Positions 50,718 through 60,685 of a DNA stretch of 64,000 bases are shown here, one piece after another. The DNA lies in assembly GCA_019352875.1 (NCBI GenBank), contig JAAAFW010000015.1, positions 124,001-188,000 on the forward strand. The letters are read 5' to 3'. The DNA is from Pedobacter cryoconitis (GTDB lineage: Bacteria; Bacteroidota; Bacteroidia; Sphingobacteriales; Sphingobacteriaceae). The position numbers were made by a program, and so were the translations under genes. Positions within the stretch are counted from its first letter, which is position 1; each line of letters begins with the position of its first letter. The notes beneath the pieces are model-generated. The model searched no databases. It saw only the letters and a program-made list of their open reading frames with translations, and was not told where the DNA came from.

Positions 50718-53678
50718 ATGAAGAAGTCAGACAAAGGAAAATATGTTGAAGGGGAAATGACAGAGCTTAATATAGCTGATATCGAAAAAAATAATGAGTC
50801 CAAATTCTTCCCAATAATTGCAATGGGAGGGTCCGCCGGATCCTTTAGTGCTTTTGAGCAGTTTTTCCTGCATGTTCCGGCAAAGTGTGGTTATGCCTTC
50901 GTTGTTATTATGCATATGGACCCGGCCCATAATATGGATGTTGCCGGACTGCTTCAACAGTCTACATCAATGCCAGTAGTAGAAGCACAGGACGGGGTTA
51001 AATTATCACCTGATCATGTCTACATTATTCCGCCCGCTGCAGATATGGGTATTCATAACGGACAGCTGTTGTTGTTTAAGGCATCCAGACCAAAAGGCGC
51101 GCATATGTCTATTGATTATTTTATGCAAAGTCTGGCAGAAGACCAGTGGAACTATGCCGTAGGGATTATTTTTTCTGGAATGGGTGCAGACGGGGAGACA
51201 GGTATAAGAATGATCAAAGAAAAGCTCGGTATGACTATGGTGCAGCTTCCTGAGACCGCTGAGTATCCGAGTATGCCTTCTGCAGCTTTGGCGACAGGTA
51301 TGGCAGATTATATACTCCCGGTTGAAAAGATGCCAGGCAAGCTAATTCAATACCTGAATCATCCTGCGCTGAAGGTAATAGGAACGGATGAGCTCATCAA
51401 TGAACGGAATAACCACACCCACTTAAATAAGATATTGTTATTACTCCGGTCCCATACCGGGCATGATTTCACCTTATATAAAAAGAACACGATTACCAGG
51501 CGTGTTGAGCGCAGAATAGCCTATCACCAGCTTCCTGATTATATTCATTATGTGAATTTCTTAAGGGAAAATCCACAGGAGATTGAGGTGCTTTTTAAGG
51601 AGTTACTTATCGGTGTAACTAAGTTTTTCAGAGATGAATCGGCATTTGATCTATTAAAAGATCAGTTGTATGCCAAATTACTTGTTAAACAAAAAAGCGA
51701 TCCGATCCGTATATGGATAGCCGGCTGTTCCACCGGAGAAGAAGCTTATTCTATAGCGATATTGGTCAGTGAGTTTTTGGCTACAGTAGAAAAGTCGCCT
51801 TCACCTAAAGTTCAGATTTTTGCAACCGATTTAGATCCTAATGCTATTGAACATGCACGTGGAGGATTTTATTTTTCAAATATCGTTTCCGAAATTTCTG
51901 AAGAACGACTTGAGCGTTTTTTTTCGCAGAAAAACAATGGTTATGTTGTGAAAAAGGAGGTCCGGGAAATGATTGTATTTGCGCAGCATAATCTCATTAA
52001 AGATGCGCCTTTTACCAGACTAGACCTGCTGTGCTGCCGGAATGTGATGATTTATCTGACGGCAGATCTGCAAAAGAAGTTAATGCCCATCTTTCATTAT
52101 TCCCTTAATATAGGCGGTATGTTGTTTCTCGGACCAGCTGAATCTGTAGGAATTTATAATGATGCGTTTTTGGTTTTGGATTCCAAATGGAAAATGTATG
52201 AGAGAAAGGATGGTTCGTCTGCTACAGCTAAATTAATAGATTTTCCTTTTAATATTACGAATCAGAATGACAAAAATAATAAAGGAATCGAGCATAAACC
52301 AGTCTCAAAAAGTTTGCTTGCAGAACGATTTCATAAGGTTTTACTTGAAAACTATACTCCGGCATCTTTACTGGTCGATGAAAAAGGAGAGATTTCTTAT
52401 ATAAATGGGAACGTAGAGAGATATCTTAAGTTTTCTTCCGGTGAAGCGTCGATGAATATACATAAGGTGGTGATCGAGGAACTTAGGTATGCTCTGGGAA
52501 ATGCTCTTCATCAATGTACATTGAAGAAAACCTTAATAACCTATACCGGATTAAAAATTACACATAGTGGTGTCGTTCACCTGATAGATTTTACGGTCGA
52601 TTATCTGAACGACATTCAACTTCAGAATTTATATATTCTTGTATTCTTCGATCGCGGACCAGTAAAGAAAACAAAATCTACCATGGGGCTTACCAATTTA
52701 AAGCATGGGACAGTGATTGATGAACTGGAAAAAGAATTAGTTTATACCAAGCAACAGTTGCACACTACTATTGAACAAATGGAAACTTCATTGGAGGAAC
52801 TTAAATCTACTAATGAAGAACTACAGAGCACCAATGAAGAACTGCAGAGCACTAACGAAGAAGCTTTAACTACCAAGGAAGAAATGCAGTCTTTAAATGA
52901 AGAACTAATGACCATTAATCTTCAATATCAGAATAAGGCGGAGGAACTCACTCGCATGAACAATGATATGAAGAACTTACTTGATAATACCGATATAGGG
53001 ACCATCTTTCTGGATAACAGTTTGAATATCCTGAGGTTTACGCCCCAGGTTAATAAATTATTTAATGTAATTGGATCTGATGTCGGTCGCTCAATTACGC
53101 ATATAGCATCAAATTTCGATTATCCTGCTATTGAAAATACCATCCTGGAAGTGATAGAAAGGCTAAATGGTAAAGAGCTTGAAGTTAAAACCAGGAATAA
53201 TGAATGGTACAACCTTAAAATTATGCCATACCGGACTATGGACAATTTTATTAGCGGCGCAGTCTTGACCTTTACTAAAATCACACCGGTTAAGGCACTG
53301 GAAAGTAAGTTCTCAAGCCTTTTAGGCTATATTCAATATGCTGTTGATGATTTAAAAGATGCAGCAATTATTCTTGATCACGAAGGTAAAATCCTAGTTG
53401 TCAACAGATTGTTTCTCGCAATGTTCCGCTTGAGAGAGGATGAAATCAAAGAACAATTTTTCATGGAGATTGTTCACAACCAGTGGAATACGAATAAGCT
53501 TGATGAGCTGCTCCATGAGGGTCGGCATCACACTGAAATTTATTTTCAGCATAATTTTCGGGGATTGGAATTAAAAAAGCTACTAATCACTGTGAACTAT
53601 ATACCCAAGGATATTTCCGCTGAAAATTATGTATCTGTTATAACCTTCATAGAGAAAGAGTGTGAACAAGAAAAATAA
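50718..53678 (+). CDS. CheB-CheR-PAS hybrid signalling protein
   Basis: A 986-residue cytoplasmic fusion. Residues about 30-215 are a CheB methylesterase (nucleophile Ser in MGGSAGSF, His in IMHMDPAH, Asp in GMGADGETG). About 225-490 is a CheR methyltransferase (RRVERRIAYHQ, SAM motif AGCSTGEEAYS, CCRNVMIYL). A PAS-like part follows, then a long coiled coil (about 665-755) and two PAS modules (about 755-980). Both catalytic halves keep their key residues, yet no chemoreceptor gene is near. It overlaps the next kinase gene by 17 bases, so the two should be co-translated. Likely a phospho-independent or redox/light/ligand-sensing scaffold that works with the kinases. Confidence 0.92.
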   Translation: MKKSDKGKYVEGEMTELNIADIEKNNESKFFPIIAMGGSAGSFSAFEQFFLHVPAKCGYAFVVIMHMDPAHNMDVAGLLQQSTSMPVVEAQDGVKLSPDHVYIIPPAADMGIHNGQLLLFKASRPKGAHMSIDYFMQSLAEDQWNYAVGIIFSGMGADGETGIRMIKEKLGMTMVQLPETAEYPSMPSAALATGMADYILPVEKMPGKLIQYLNHPALKVIGTDELINERNNHTHLNKILLLLRSHTGHDFTLYKKNTITRRVERRIAYHQLPDYIHYVNFLRENPQEIEVLFKELLIGVTKFFRDESAFDLLKDQLYAKLLVKQKSDPIRIWIAGCSTGEEAYSIAILVSEFLATVEKSPSPKVQIFATDLDPNAIEHARGGFYFSNIVSEISEERLERFFSQKNNGYVVKKEVREMIVFAQHNLIKDAPFTRLDLLCCRNVMIYLTADLQKKLMPIFHYSLNIGGMLFLGPAESVGIYNDAFLVLDSKWKMYERKDGSSATAKLIDFPFNITNQNDKNNKGIEHKPVSKSLLAERFHKVLLENYTPASLLVDEKGEISYINGNVERYLKFSSGEASMNIHKVVIEELRYALGNALHQCTLKKTLITYTGLKITHSGVVHLIDFTVDYLNDIQLQNLYILVFFDRGPVKKTKSTMGLTNLKHGTVIDELEKELVYTKQQLHTTIEQMETSLEELKSTNEELQSTNEELQSTNEEALTTKEEMQSLNEELMTINLQYQNKAEELTRMNNDMKNLLDNTDIGTIFLDNSLNILRFTPQVNKLFNVIGSDVGRSITHIASNFDYPAIENTILEVIERLNGKELEVKTRNNEWYNLKIMPYRTMDNFISGAVLTFTKITPVKALESKFSSLLGYIQYAVDDLKDAAIILDHEGKILVVNRLFLAMFRLREDEIKEQFFMEIVHNQWNTNKLDELLHEGRHHTEIYFQHNFRGLELKKLLITVNYIPKDISAENYVSVITFIEKECEQEK
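52806..52865 (+). repeat. In-frame 21-base tandem repeat coding for STNEELQ heptads
   Basis: Three near-identical 21-base units (the last partial) encode S-T-N-E-E-L-Q heptads of the coiled-coil linker. This is protein structure, not a mobile or regulatory repeat. Confidence 0.8.
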
Positions 53679-55275
53679 GAATAAAGGCAGTATTATCTCA
53701 CAGCTACGTGAACGAATAGAAAGTACTTCAATCCCGTTAACCGGTATAAAAGAGGGTATAACTGATCAGGAGCTTGCCGTGTTATTGGGCGAACTCGAAA
53801 TATTTCAGCTCGAACTCGAAATGCAGAATGACGAGCTTTCTGCATCTTACCAACTGCTGGAAAATGAACGCGCGAAATTTGCCGGGTTATTTAACCTTGC
53901 TCCGGTAGGATACTTTATTCTGAATCATATTGGAATCATTGAAGAGGCAAACCGGACTGGATCTGACTTGCTGGGGCAGGTGAAAACAGATTTGAGAGAG
54001 AAGCTTTTTCAAAGCTATATTTCACCTCATCACTGGGAGCTTTTTTACAGCTTTCTCCATAAAATGCAAAGCACCATTACCAAGCAGAGCAGTGAAATTG
54101 TTATGCTTATGTCTGGTGGTAAAGAGTTATACACCAGGATGGAAGGAATAGCTGTTCTGGATATCTACACCGGGAAAAATAAATTCTATGTTACCTTAAT
54201 AGATATCACTGAAAGCCGAAGTGCGCAGCAGAAATTGATGGATACAACCCACCGGCTGGAAATGACACTCAGGGCGTCAGGTACTGGAACATGGACTATG
54301 GAGTTAGGAAATAACAAGTTATTTCTGGATAGTTTTAGTTACTCAATTCTCGAATTAAATGCATGGGATTTTGATGGAACTATCCAAAGTCTCCTGGATT
54401 TAATTCACCCGGACGATCATGCTGTTGTAAGAAGAAGTATTATCAATACGATTAATCTCGCTGAGGATCTGGATCTGGAATTCAGAGTTGTGACTGCTTC
54501 AGGGAAAATAAAAAATATATCTGCAAAGGGCCATCAGGTTAATATCGAAGCATATACAGCCTATTTTGCTGGTATAATCGTGGATATTACCGAGCGTAAA
54601 AGATTAGCTAAGATTTCTGATGATCTGAAAACTGAACGGCAAAAATTAATTATGTCGGCCACATTTGATGCACAGGAGAAAGAACGGTCGCAAATTAGCA
54701 GTGCACTACATGATAGTGTATGTCAAATACTTTATGGTATAAGATTAAATCTGCAGAATATACAATTGACCAAAAACCTCAAAGACGATTTTGATCCGGT
54801 AAATAAATTACTGGATCAGGCTATACGGGAAACACGCGAGTTGTCCTACGAATTAACGCCCTCTGTGCTAAGAGATTTTGGTTTTAAAGCTGGCGTTAGA
54901 GAAATGGCTCAGCGCCTGAATACACCAAAATTCACGATTAATACTAATATACACAGCTCTGCGGATAATATTATACCTGAGGTGCAGCTCTACATTTTTC
55001 GCATTATACAGGAACTGGTGAGTAATAGTATTAAACATGCTGGCGCATCTTTGTCAGAAATAACTGTCTCCCAAAGCGATAATTTCTATACAATTGTCGT
55101 TAGAGACAATGGAGCCGGTTTTAATCAGGATATCGAATATTCTTTATCTCTGGGGTCTGGAATAAGGGGGATAAAGAATAGAGTTTTTCTTTTAAACGGG
55201 GATATGGATCTTCAGACATCCGTTAAAGGCACAACGATTACGATCCGGTTTAGAACTGACGCTTATCTTTCCTAG
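53662..55275 (+). CDS. Soluble PAS sensor histidine kinase, NarX-type
   Basis: A 537-residue kinase without membrane spans. Residues 35-70 are a coiled coil (GELEIFQLELEMQNDELSASYQLL), PAS domains at about 70-185 and 195-312, a HisKA_3-like dimerisation helix with the phospho-acceptor His350 in SSALHDSVCQILYGI, and a HATPase domain (LVSNSIKHAGAS, DNGAGF, GSGIRGIKNRV). It starts with GTG overlapping the hybrid gene by 17 bases; no other good start exists. Likely partner: the NarL-type regulator at 56198-56839. Confidence 0.92.
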   Translation: MNKKNKNKGSIISQLRERIESTSIPLTGIKEGITDQELAVLLGELEIFQLELEMQNDELSASYQLLENERAKFAGLFNLAPVGYFILNHIGIIEEANRTGSDLLGQVKTDLREKLFQSYISPHHWELFYSFLHKMQSTITKQSSEIVMLMSGGKELYTRMEGIAVLDIYTGKNKFYVTLIDITESRSAQQKLMDTTHRLEMTLRASGTGTWTMELGNNKLFLDSFSYSILELNAWDFDGTIQSLLDLIHPDDHAVVRRSIINTINLAEDLDLEFRVVTASGKIKNISAKGHQVNIEAYTAYFAGIIVDITERKRLAKISDDLKTERQKLIMSATFDAQEKERSQISSALHDSVCQILYGIRLNLQNIQLTKNLKDDFDPVNKLLDQAIRETRELSYELTPSVLRDFGFKAGVREMAQRLNTPKFTINTNIHSSADNIIPEVQLYIFRIIQELVSNSIKHAGASLSEITVSQSDNFYTIVVRDNGAGFNQDIEYSLSLGSGIRGIKNRVFLLNGDMDLQTSVKGTTITIRFRTDAYLS

Positions 55276-55300
55276 TATAAAGATTTTAAATCTACCTGTT

Positions 55301-56182
55301 ATGGATAATTATGACGTGAAGAATATTATAACTATAGGAGCTTCTGCAGGTGGAATCAGTGCGGTCTCAGAATTGGCCGGCGGTTTAAAATCAGATTTGG
55401 ATGCTGCTGTATTTGTCGTTATTCATATCTCCAGAAATTCATTGGTCGAGGTCATTCTCCAGCAGATACAAAAAAGAACAAACCTTAAATGTGTTATAGC
55501 TTGTGATGGAGACCGGATAGAAAAGAATGTAATTTACCTGGCGCCGGCCGACAGGCATATGATGCTTGAAAAAGGAAAGATAATCGTTGAAAAAGGTGCA
55601 TATGATAGCCATTGGAGACCATCTATTGATGTACTGTTCAGGTCTGCTGCTGCTGCGTATGACAGTTGTGTAACCGGTATAATATTAACCGGTTTACTAG
55701 ACGACGGTACTTCTGGCATGTTAGCCATTAAAAGAAGCGGCGGAATATGTATTATACAAGACCCGCAAGAAGCAGAATTTCCGGATATGCCGCAAAATGT
55801 ACTCAAAAGTGTCAAAGTAGATTTCAAGGCACCCTTGTATGAAATAGGCTATATTCTTTCAGACCTGCATTCACGCCAGCCCTGTGAAATCGGCCACGTT
55901 CCCGATGAAGTAAAGCTCGAAGCGGAGATTACAAGACGACTGAGCAGCGAAACGGTAGAGAATACCTCTGAAGGTAGTCAAACCCAGGAAATGGAAGAAT
56001 CACTTTGGATAGCCATAAGAATGATGGAAGAACGCAGGAACCTTCTTGGTAATATGGCTGGCTATAATGATAAAGGCCGAAATGAAAGGATATTTCAGCT
56101 TGAAAAACACATCAACAGACTAAAAAAATTACTGCTTGAACTGGGAACAGGTAAAACGGAACCAAAACAGGCAGAAGACTAA
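55301..56182 (+). CDS. Stand-alone CheB methylesterase with C-terminal extension
   Basis: A 293-residue CheB catalytic domain without a receiver domain. Catalytic Ser15 in GASAGG, His42 in VIHIS and Asp135 in LLDDGTSG are in place. Residues about 190-293 are a helical, charged extension (EMEESLWIAIRMMEERRNLLGN and LEKHINRLKKLLLELG), probably a coiled coil that docks to a partner. It would demethylate or deamidate a glutamate side chain, but no methyl-accepting protein is encoded nearby. Tightly packed with the regulator that follows (15 bases). Confidence 0.9.
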   Translation: MDNYDVKNIITIGASAGGISAVSELAGGLKSDLDAAVFVVIHISRNSLVEVILQQIQKRTNLKCVIACDGDRIEKNVIYLAPADRHMMLEKGKIIVEKGAYDSHWRPSIDVLFRSAAAAYDSCVTGIILTGLLDDGTSGMLAIKRSGGICIIQDPQEAEFPDMPQNVLKSVKVDFKAPLYEIGYILSDLHSRQPCEIGHVPDEVKLEAEITRRLSSETVENTSEGSQTQEMEESLWIAIRMMEERRNLLGNMAGYNDKGRNERIFQLEKHINRLKKLLLELGTGKTEPKQAED

Positions 56183-56197
56183 AATAAATTAAGTACC

Positions 56198-56839
56198 ATG
56201 TTACAAGTAGTATTAGCAGAAGACCACAATATCGTTCGAAATGGAATTAAGATGTTGCTGGAGATGGATAAGAAGATAAATATTGCGGCGGAAGCTGAAA
56301 ATGGAATACAAGTGATGGATTTTGTCAGAACCGGTGCGCATGTAGATGTAATTCTTGCAGATATTAATATGCCGCAGATGGACGGGATTTCCCTGCTTAA
56401 AGAAATAATATTGTTTGATCCGCGCATTGCTGTCGTAATGCTATCTATGCACGATAATGATAAATATGTTACGCAAGCTTTTTTAGAAGGCTCTTCCGGA
56501 TATCTTTTAAAAAATGTAAGCGCCGATGAACTTATCTTTTCATTGAAATACGTGAGTGGCGGAGGTAAGTACCTTTGCTCTGAACTCTCGATGCGGCTGC
56601 TTGACAAAATGGTTCAGCAAGGAAATCATAATTCGGGCTCAGATATAGATTTCTCATTGCGGGAAATTGAAGTGCTTCATCTGATAGCGGAAGGGCAGAC
56701 AAATCAGGAAATGGCAGAAAAGCTTTTTATAAGCAAAAGAACAGTTGAGGGACACCGTCAGAGTCTGATAGAAAAAACAGGGTCGAGAAATACGGCTGCT
56801 TTGATACGCTACGCGGTGTTAAACGGCATTATCCAATAA
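56198..56839 (+). CDS. NarL/LuxR-family response regulator
   Basis: A 213-residue regulator with phospho-acceptor Asp55 in ILADINMPQMDG, Lys in YLLKNVSADEL, and a LuxR helix-turn-helix (SLREIEVLHLIAEGQTNQEMAEKLFISKRTVEGH). It is a close paralogue of 49506-50162. Lying between two PAS kinases, it is the natural target of either. Transcription factor acting in the cytoplasm. Confidence 0.94.
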   Translation: MLQVVLAEDHNIVRNGIKMLLEMDKKINIAAEAENGIQVMDFVRTGAHVDVILADINMPQMDGISLLKEIILFDPRIAVVMLSMHDNDKYVTQAFLEGSSGYLLKNVSADELIFSLKYVSGGGKYLCSELSMRLLDKMVQQGNHNSGSDIDFSLREIEVLHLIAEGQTNQEMAEKLFISKRTVEGHRQSLIEKTGSRNTAALIRYAVLNGIIQ

Positions 56840-56853
56840 TTGAATTTGTAGCT

Positions 56854-59028
56854 ATGTTAAGTACAACCAAAACAGATAATATTCTAAGTTTAATTAACGT
56901 TGCATGTTTTCAACTGGATTCTGAATCCAATTTTATTTATGGGAACAGGAAGGCTGCGGAGTTGTTTAATCTTGACATTGCCCAGATCACAGGAAAATAT
57001 GTATGGAAGGTTTTTGACATTAGTCTTTCCCCTGAAGCATTTAGCGTAATTGAGAATGCTATTGTTCATCAAAAATCTTCTAATATCGAATATTTCTGCC
57101 GGTTTACTAATAATTGGATGTCACTCAATGCGGTTCCTGCCAATGGTGGGACGGTATTAATGTTCACGGAAGTTCAGATTAACAAGAGTCAGTTACTGGA
57201 AGAACAGCGAAGATTGAAGCTTGCGCAGGAGATTGGGAATATAGGATACTTTGAGGGAATGCTGCCCGCAGGCAGATTGGAAGCAAGCGACGAACTGTAT
57301 TGTATTTTAGGAATGAAGCCGCAAATTGAAGCGCTAACTCTGCAGCGGATTTATGAATTTATAGATTACAGGGAAGCTCCAAAGATTGTTGATCTTATAG
57401 AAGATTTGATCGGAAAGTTAGAGGAATTTGAACTGCATTTCCCGATAATCACATTTGATAACGAGCGGAAGGTAATCAATATGAAAGTCCGGTTTACCAT
57501 TGATGTCATTAGAAATGTTCAACGGATTTATGGTGTTATTCATAATATAACAGACTATTTTAATGCAAAAGAGGAACTTCGGGGAAGTAAAGAACTGATT
57601 CAGTCGGTCTTTGACACCAGTCTTGTTGGTATGTGCCTGTTAAAACCTGTACGGAACGAGGTTGGCGAAATAACTGATTTCAGGATTGAACTGGTAAGCC
57701 GGGAAATGGAAAGGGAAACCAGCAGAAATGATCTGGTTGGGAAATTTTATGCGGCAGAGTTTCCCGGTATCAGGAATGTTGGTCTGTTCCAAATGATGTT
57801 AAACGTAATGGCTACAGGCGATCCGGCACAAATGGAGTTCAGATATCCTTACGACGGGTTTGACAAGTGGTATTCCAGCATGTTTGTGAAGATGGAAGAT
57901 GCAATTGTTGCAACACATCTTGATATTAGTCCAAGAAAGTTTGCGGAGCAGCAGCAGCTTAAAGGTTTATCTCTTTTACAACAATCAGAAGAACTGGCAA
58001 AAACAGGTAGCTGGGAATATGATCTGGTTTCTGGTGAATTTACTTGTTCCGATGGAATGTACAGTCTATTTGATTTGACAAAGGAGATGGCTGTTACACC
58101 AGAACATTACCTGGAGTATTCCACAGAAGACTCAAAACCTACAGCTCAAAAGATACTTGAGTCACTGAAAAGCGGAGATTCGGGGTTTGAAGAGATTATT
58201 GAATTGAAGACTAGTAAATCCATTCGTTTGCTTAAGGTCAAAGCATTTATTTTCAAGGAAAATAGTGTTCCGCAGAAGGTACTCGGTGTAAATATAGATA
58301 TCACATTACAATTGGCACTAAGTCTTAAAAATGAACAACTGAAACTGGAAAAAACTGAATTAGAAAAGAGACAGCAACAAGAAATCTTCAGGACTATTCT
58401 TTCCACTCAGCAGGGAGAACGCAAAGTGATCGCGGAAAATTTACATAATGGACTTGGCCAGCTTCTTTATGGGGTTAAACTCAGATTGGAAAGAAACATT
58501 TACACCCTTGGGGAGATTTCTGCAGACGATCAGTTAGATAGTATGCGGGAAACCGAGCGGTTGCTTGCCGACGCAATAAGAGAGAGCCGGCGTTTTTCAC
58601 ATCAGTTAATGCCAACTATTCTCGAAGACTTCGGGCTAGAGGCAGCGCTAAATGATGTGAAGTCCCAACTCGAAGTTTCCGTTCGGATTGATACAGTTTA
58701 TTTGGGCTTAGAGCATCACCTGGATCATTATCTGCAAATCTCAATCTTCAGAATCGTGCAGGAACTGTTGCTTAATGTTGTTAAACATTCTCATGCCAAA
58801 TGTGCGAAACTTAAAGTTTCAGTTACAGAGAGTTCAATACATATTGTCGTTCAGGATGATGGACGAGGGTTTGATGTAAGACCGAACTTTACGAATGGGT
58901 TAGGCTTAAGAATGATTCAGAGTAAGGCAAATCTTCTAAATGGTAAACTTGAAATACAGCCTGTTTCCGGAAAAGGTACCAGAATCGAAATAAACCTGCC
59001 AAATTTCGAGGCAGCAGATAATGTGTAA
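56854..59028 (+). CDS. Soluble multi-PAS sensor histidine kinase
   Basis: A 724-residue cytoplasmic kinase. N-terminal PAS at about 10-110 (NRKAAELFNLDIAQITGKYVW), followed by several PAS/PAC-like modules (for example around 250-380 and 385-495). The phospho-acceptor helix carries His531 in VIAENLHNGLGQLLYGVKLRLE, and the HATPase domain has LLLNVVKHSHAKCAKL, DDGRGFDV and GLGLRMIQSKANLL. Same kinase type as the one at 53662. It follows the response regulator by 14 bases, so they are likely a pair. Confidence 0.92.
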   Translation: MLSTTKTDNILSLINVACFQLDSESNFIYGNRKAAELFNLDIAQITGKYVWKVFDISLSPEAFSVIENAIVHQKSSNIEYFCRFTNNWMSLNAVPANGGTVLMFTEVQINKSQLLEEQRRLKLAQEIGNIGYFEGMLPAGRLEASDELYCILGMKPQIEALTLQRIYEFIDYREAPKIVDLIEDLIGKLEEFELHFPIITFDNERKVINMKVRFTIDVIRNVQRIYGVIHNITDYFNAKEELRGSKELIQSVFDTSLVGMCLLKPVRNEVGEITDFRIELVSREMERETSRNDLVGKFYAAEFPGIRNVGLFQMMLNVMATGDPAQMEFRYPYDGFDKWYSSMFVKMEDAIVATHLDISPRKFAEQQQLKGLSLLQQSEELAKTGSWEYDLVSGEFTCSDGMYSLFDLTKEMAVTPEHYLEYSTEDSKPTAQKILESLKSGDSGFEEIIELKTSKSIRLLKVKAFIFKENSVPQKVLGVNIDITLQLALSLKNEQLKLEKTELEKRQQQEIFRTILSTQQGERKVIAENLHNGLGQLLYGVKLRLERNIYTLGEISADDQLDSMRETERLLADAIRESRRFSHQLMPTILEDFGLEAALNDVKSQLEVSVRIDTVYLGLEHHLDHYLQISIFRIVQELLLNVVKHSHAKCAKLKVSVTESSIHIVVQDDGRGFDVRPNFTNGLGLRMIQSKANLLNGKLEIQPVSGKGTRIEINLPNFEAADNV

Positions 59029-59193
59029 TTAGGTATGCGAAAAATTAATACGTATTTATAACAGTATCTTTAAGTAGAATTACTAGTGAATAATTCATAA
59101 CCTTTTCTAAATTTACGCTTATATCTATTTCTCGCTTAGACGTTATGCTACACGGGATTAACTCCGCCGGCTGATTTCTGTTAACGATATCCT

Positions 59194-60345
59194 ATGAGTA
59201 ATAATCTTGCGCAACAAGGAGACTTTATCTTTAAATTTTTACTAAAACGGAAACAGGGTAGTCCATACAATGTCTGGTTTACACTAATTCCTGTTCTTTT
59301 AATTCTGGCAGGTTTGTCTCTCGAGGTTTTTTATTTCCGTGGATTTAATTCTCCTGTATACCTGATCTTCCTGCTTGCAGTAATTCTTGCTGCATTTTTT
59401 TGTGGGATTAAGAAGGCAGTGGCCGCCAGTATTGTTACAGCAATATTGGCTACAGTTTTCATGATTTTTTACCACGCTGGGGTAACTGATACAATCTTTA
59501 ATGATATCTCACAGTTTTTGTTATTCATCTTCGCCCTTTTTTTTCTTAACGGAATATTTTATCTGGTAAAGCTGCAGATACAGGATGTACAGCATGAACG
59601 GCTGTTGAGGGAAACTGCAGAGAAGGATTTGCATATGCATGAGAAAAGACATGAAGATTTTGTACATATGGCGGTTCATGAATTAAAGTCTCCAATTACG
59701 GTACTGAAAGTGTATGTACAGATGATTGTCCTCAAAATACAGAAAGAGAAATTTTATAAGAATATAGAAATGGTGGAGAAGATGGATCACCAGCTTGATA
59801 AGATGTTAAATCTTGTCGCAGATATTTTAGACGCTGCAAAAGCTGGGTCTGGGACAATACACTGCGTCATGAATAATTTTCAGATCAATGACCTGCTTAA
59901 AATGAGCTATGAAAATATTCAGGCCGTTTATCCTGTGTATACCATTGAGTTGGAAACAGATCAGGCTAATCCTGTTATAAACGGTGATCGTGACAGACTT
60001 GAACAGGTTTTAAATAATTTTATTACCAATGCTGTCAAATATTCTTCGCAGAATAAATTCATTAAAATATGCAGTCGTGTTCAGGAAGGAAAGGTCTTTG
60101 TAAGTGTAACTGATAAAGGTCTGGGGATCCCGGAATCAAAACTTAAACACGTTTTTAAACAATTTTACAGAGTACATTCGTTAAAAACCCAAAGTCTCCC
60201 GGGTTTGGGACTCGGCTTGTTTATCTGTGAAGAAATTATCAAAAAGCATAATGGCCGGATCGGAGTTGATAGTAAAGAAGGCGAGGGCTCAACATTCTGG
60301 TTTTGTGTTGATGTAAATAAAGAACGGCAAAAGCAGTACAGATAA
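59194..60345 (+). CDS. Membrane sensor histidine kinase with DUF4118-like spans
   Basis: A 383-residue kinase. Four spans between residues 30 and 125 (IPVLLILAGLSLEVFYF, VYLIFLLAVILAAFFCG, KKAVAASIVTAILATVF, FLLFIFALFFLNGIFYL) resemble the DUF4118 sensor of KdpD. HisKA with His162 in HMAVHELKSPITVL, then HATPase (NNFITNAVKYS, DKGLGIPESKL, GLGLGLFICEEII). No regulator is next to it; the single-domain regulators in the window could be partners. The 165 bases upstream show no clear site. Confidence 0.92.
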   Translation: MSNNLAQQGDFIFKFLLKRKQGSPYNVWFTLIPVLLILAGLSLEVFYFRGFNSPVYLIFLLAVILAAFFCGIKKAVAASIVTAILATVFMIFYHAGVTDTIFNDISQFLLFIFALFFLNGIFYLVKLQIQDVQHERLLRETAEKDLHMHEKRHEDFVHMAVHELKSPITVLKVYVQMIVLKIQKEKFYKNIEMVEKMDHQLDKMLNLVADILDAAKAGSGTIHCVMNNFQINDLLKMSYENIQAVYPVYTIELETDQANPVINGDRDRLEQVLNNFITNAVKYSSQNKFIKICSRVQEGKVFVSVTDKGLGIPESKLKHVFKQFYRVHSLKTQSLPGLGLGLFICEEIIKKHNGRIGVDSKEGEGSTFWFCVDVNKERQKQYR

Positions 60346-60435
60346 AAAACTCGGGCGAATGTCATAAATATCTGATTTTAATTTTTCTTAAAACTTCGTA
60401 TTATAGTTTTTGTTCTTCATAAAAAAGAGAGGAAA

Positions 60436-60597
60436 ATGAAGACATATGAGAGTGAGGCGTTGCCGGATCAAGGATCTGCGACCCGTATAAGAGGTGGAGC
60501 AAATGCTGAGTATCACGACAAAAAGGAAGATCATATATTGAAGCCCAAAGCGAAGGGAAAACGCGAAAAACCGGACTTCTTACTGAGGCTCCTTTAA
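60436..60597 (+). CDS. Small hypothetical protein
   Basis: A 53-residue frame (MKTYESEALPDQG, later HDKKEDHILKPKAKGKREKPDFLLRLL) with a normal ATG after an A/G-rich stretch and a strong terminator 9 bases after the stop. Composition is charged and basic at the C terminus; no signal or span. Its codon use reads like a real gene. Function unknown. Confidence 0.5.
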   Translation: MKTYESEALPDQGSATRIRGGANAEYHDKKEDHILKPKAKGKREKPDFLLRLL

Positions 60598-60606
60598 TTG
60601 AAACGG

Positions 60607-60639
60607 AACCGGATGATTTATAGATTATCCGGTTTTTTT
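60607..60639 (+). terminator. Terminator between the small gene and treZ
   Basis: Stem AACCGGATgAT with its complement (wobble), short loop, followed by seven T. Confidence 0.8.
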
Positions 60640-60685
60640 GAGCCCTAATTTCAATATCAGTCCCCAGATATACTACAGATTTCGA

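Noticed and set aside
52806..52865. Tandem DNA repeat or minisatellite
   Set aside because: The 21-base units are in frame and code for coiled-coil heptads of the hybrid signalling protein.
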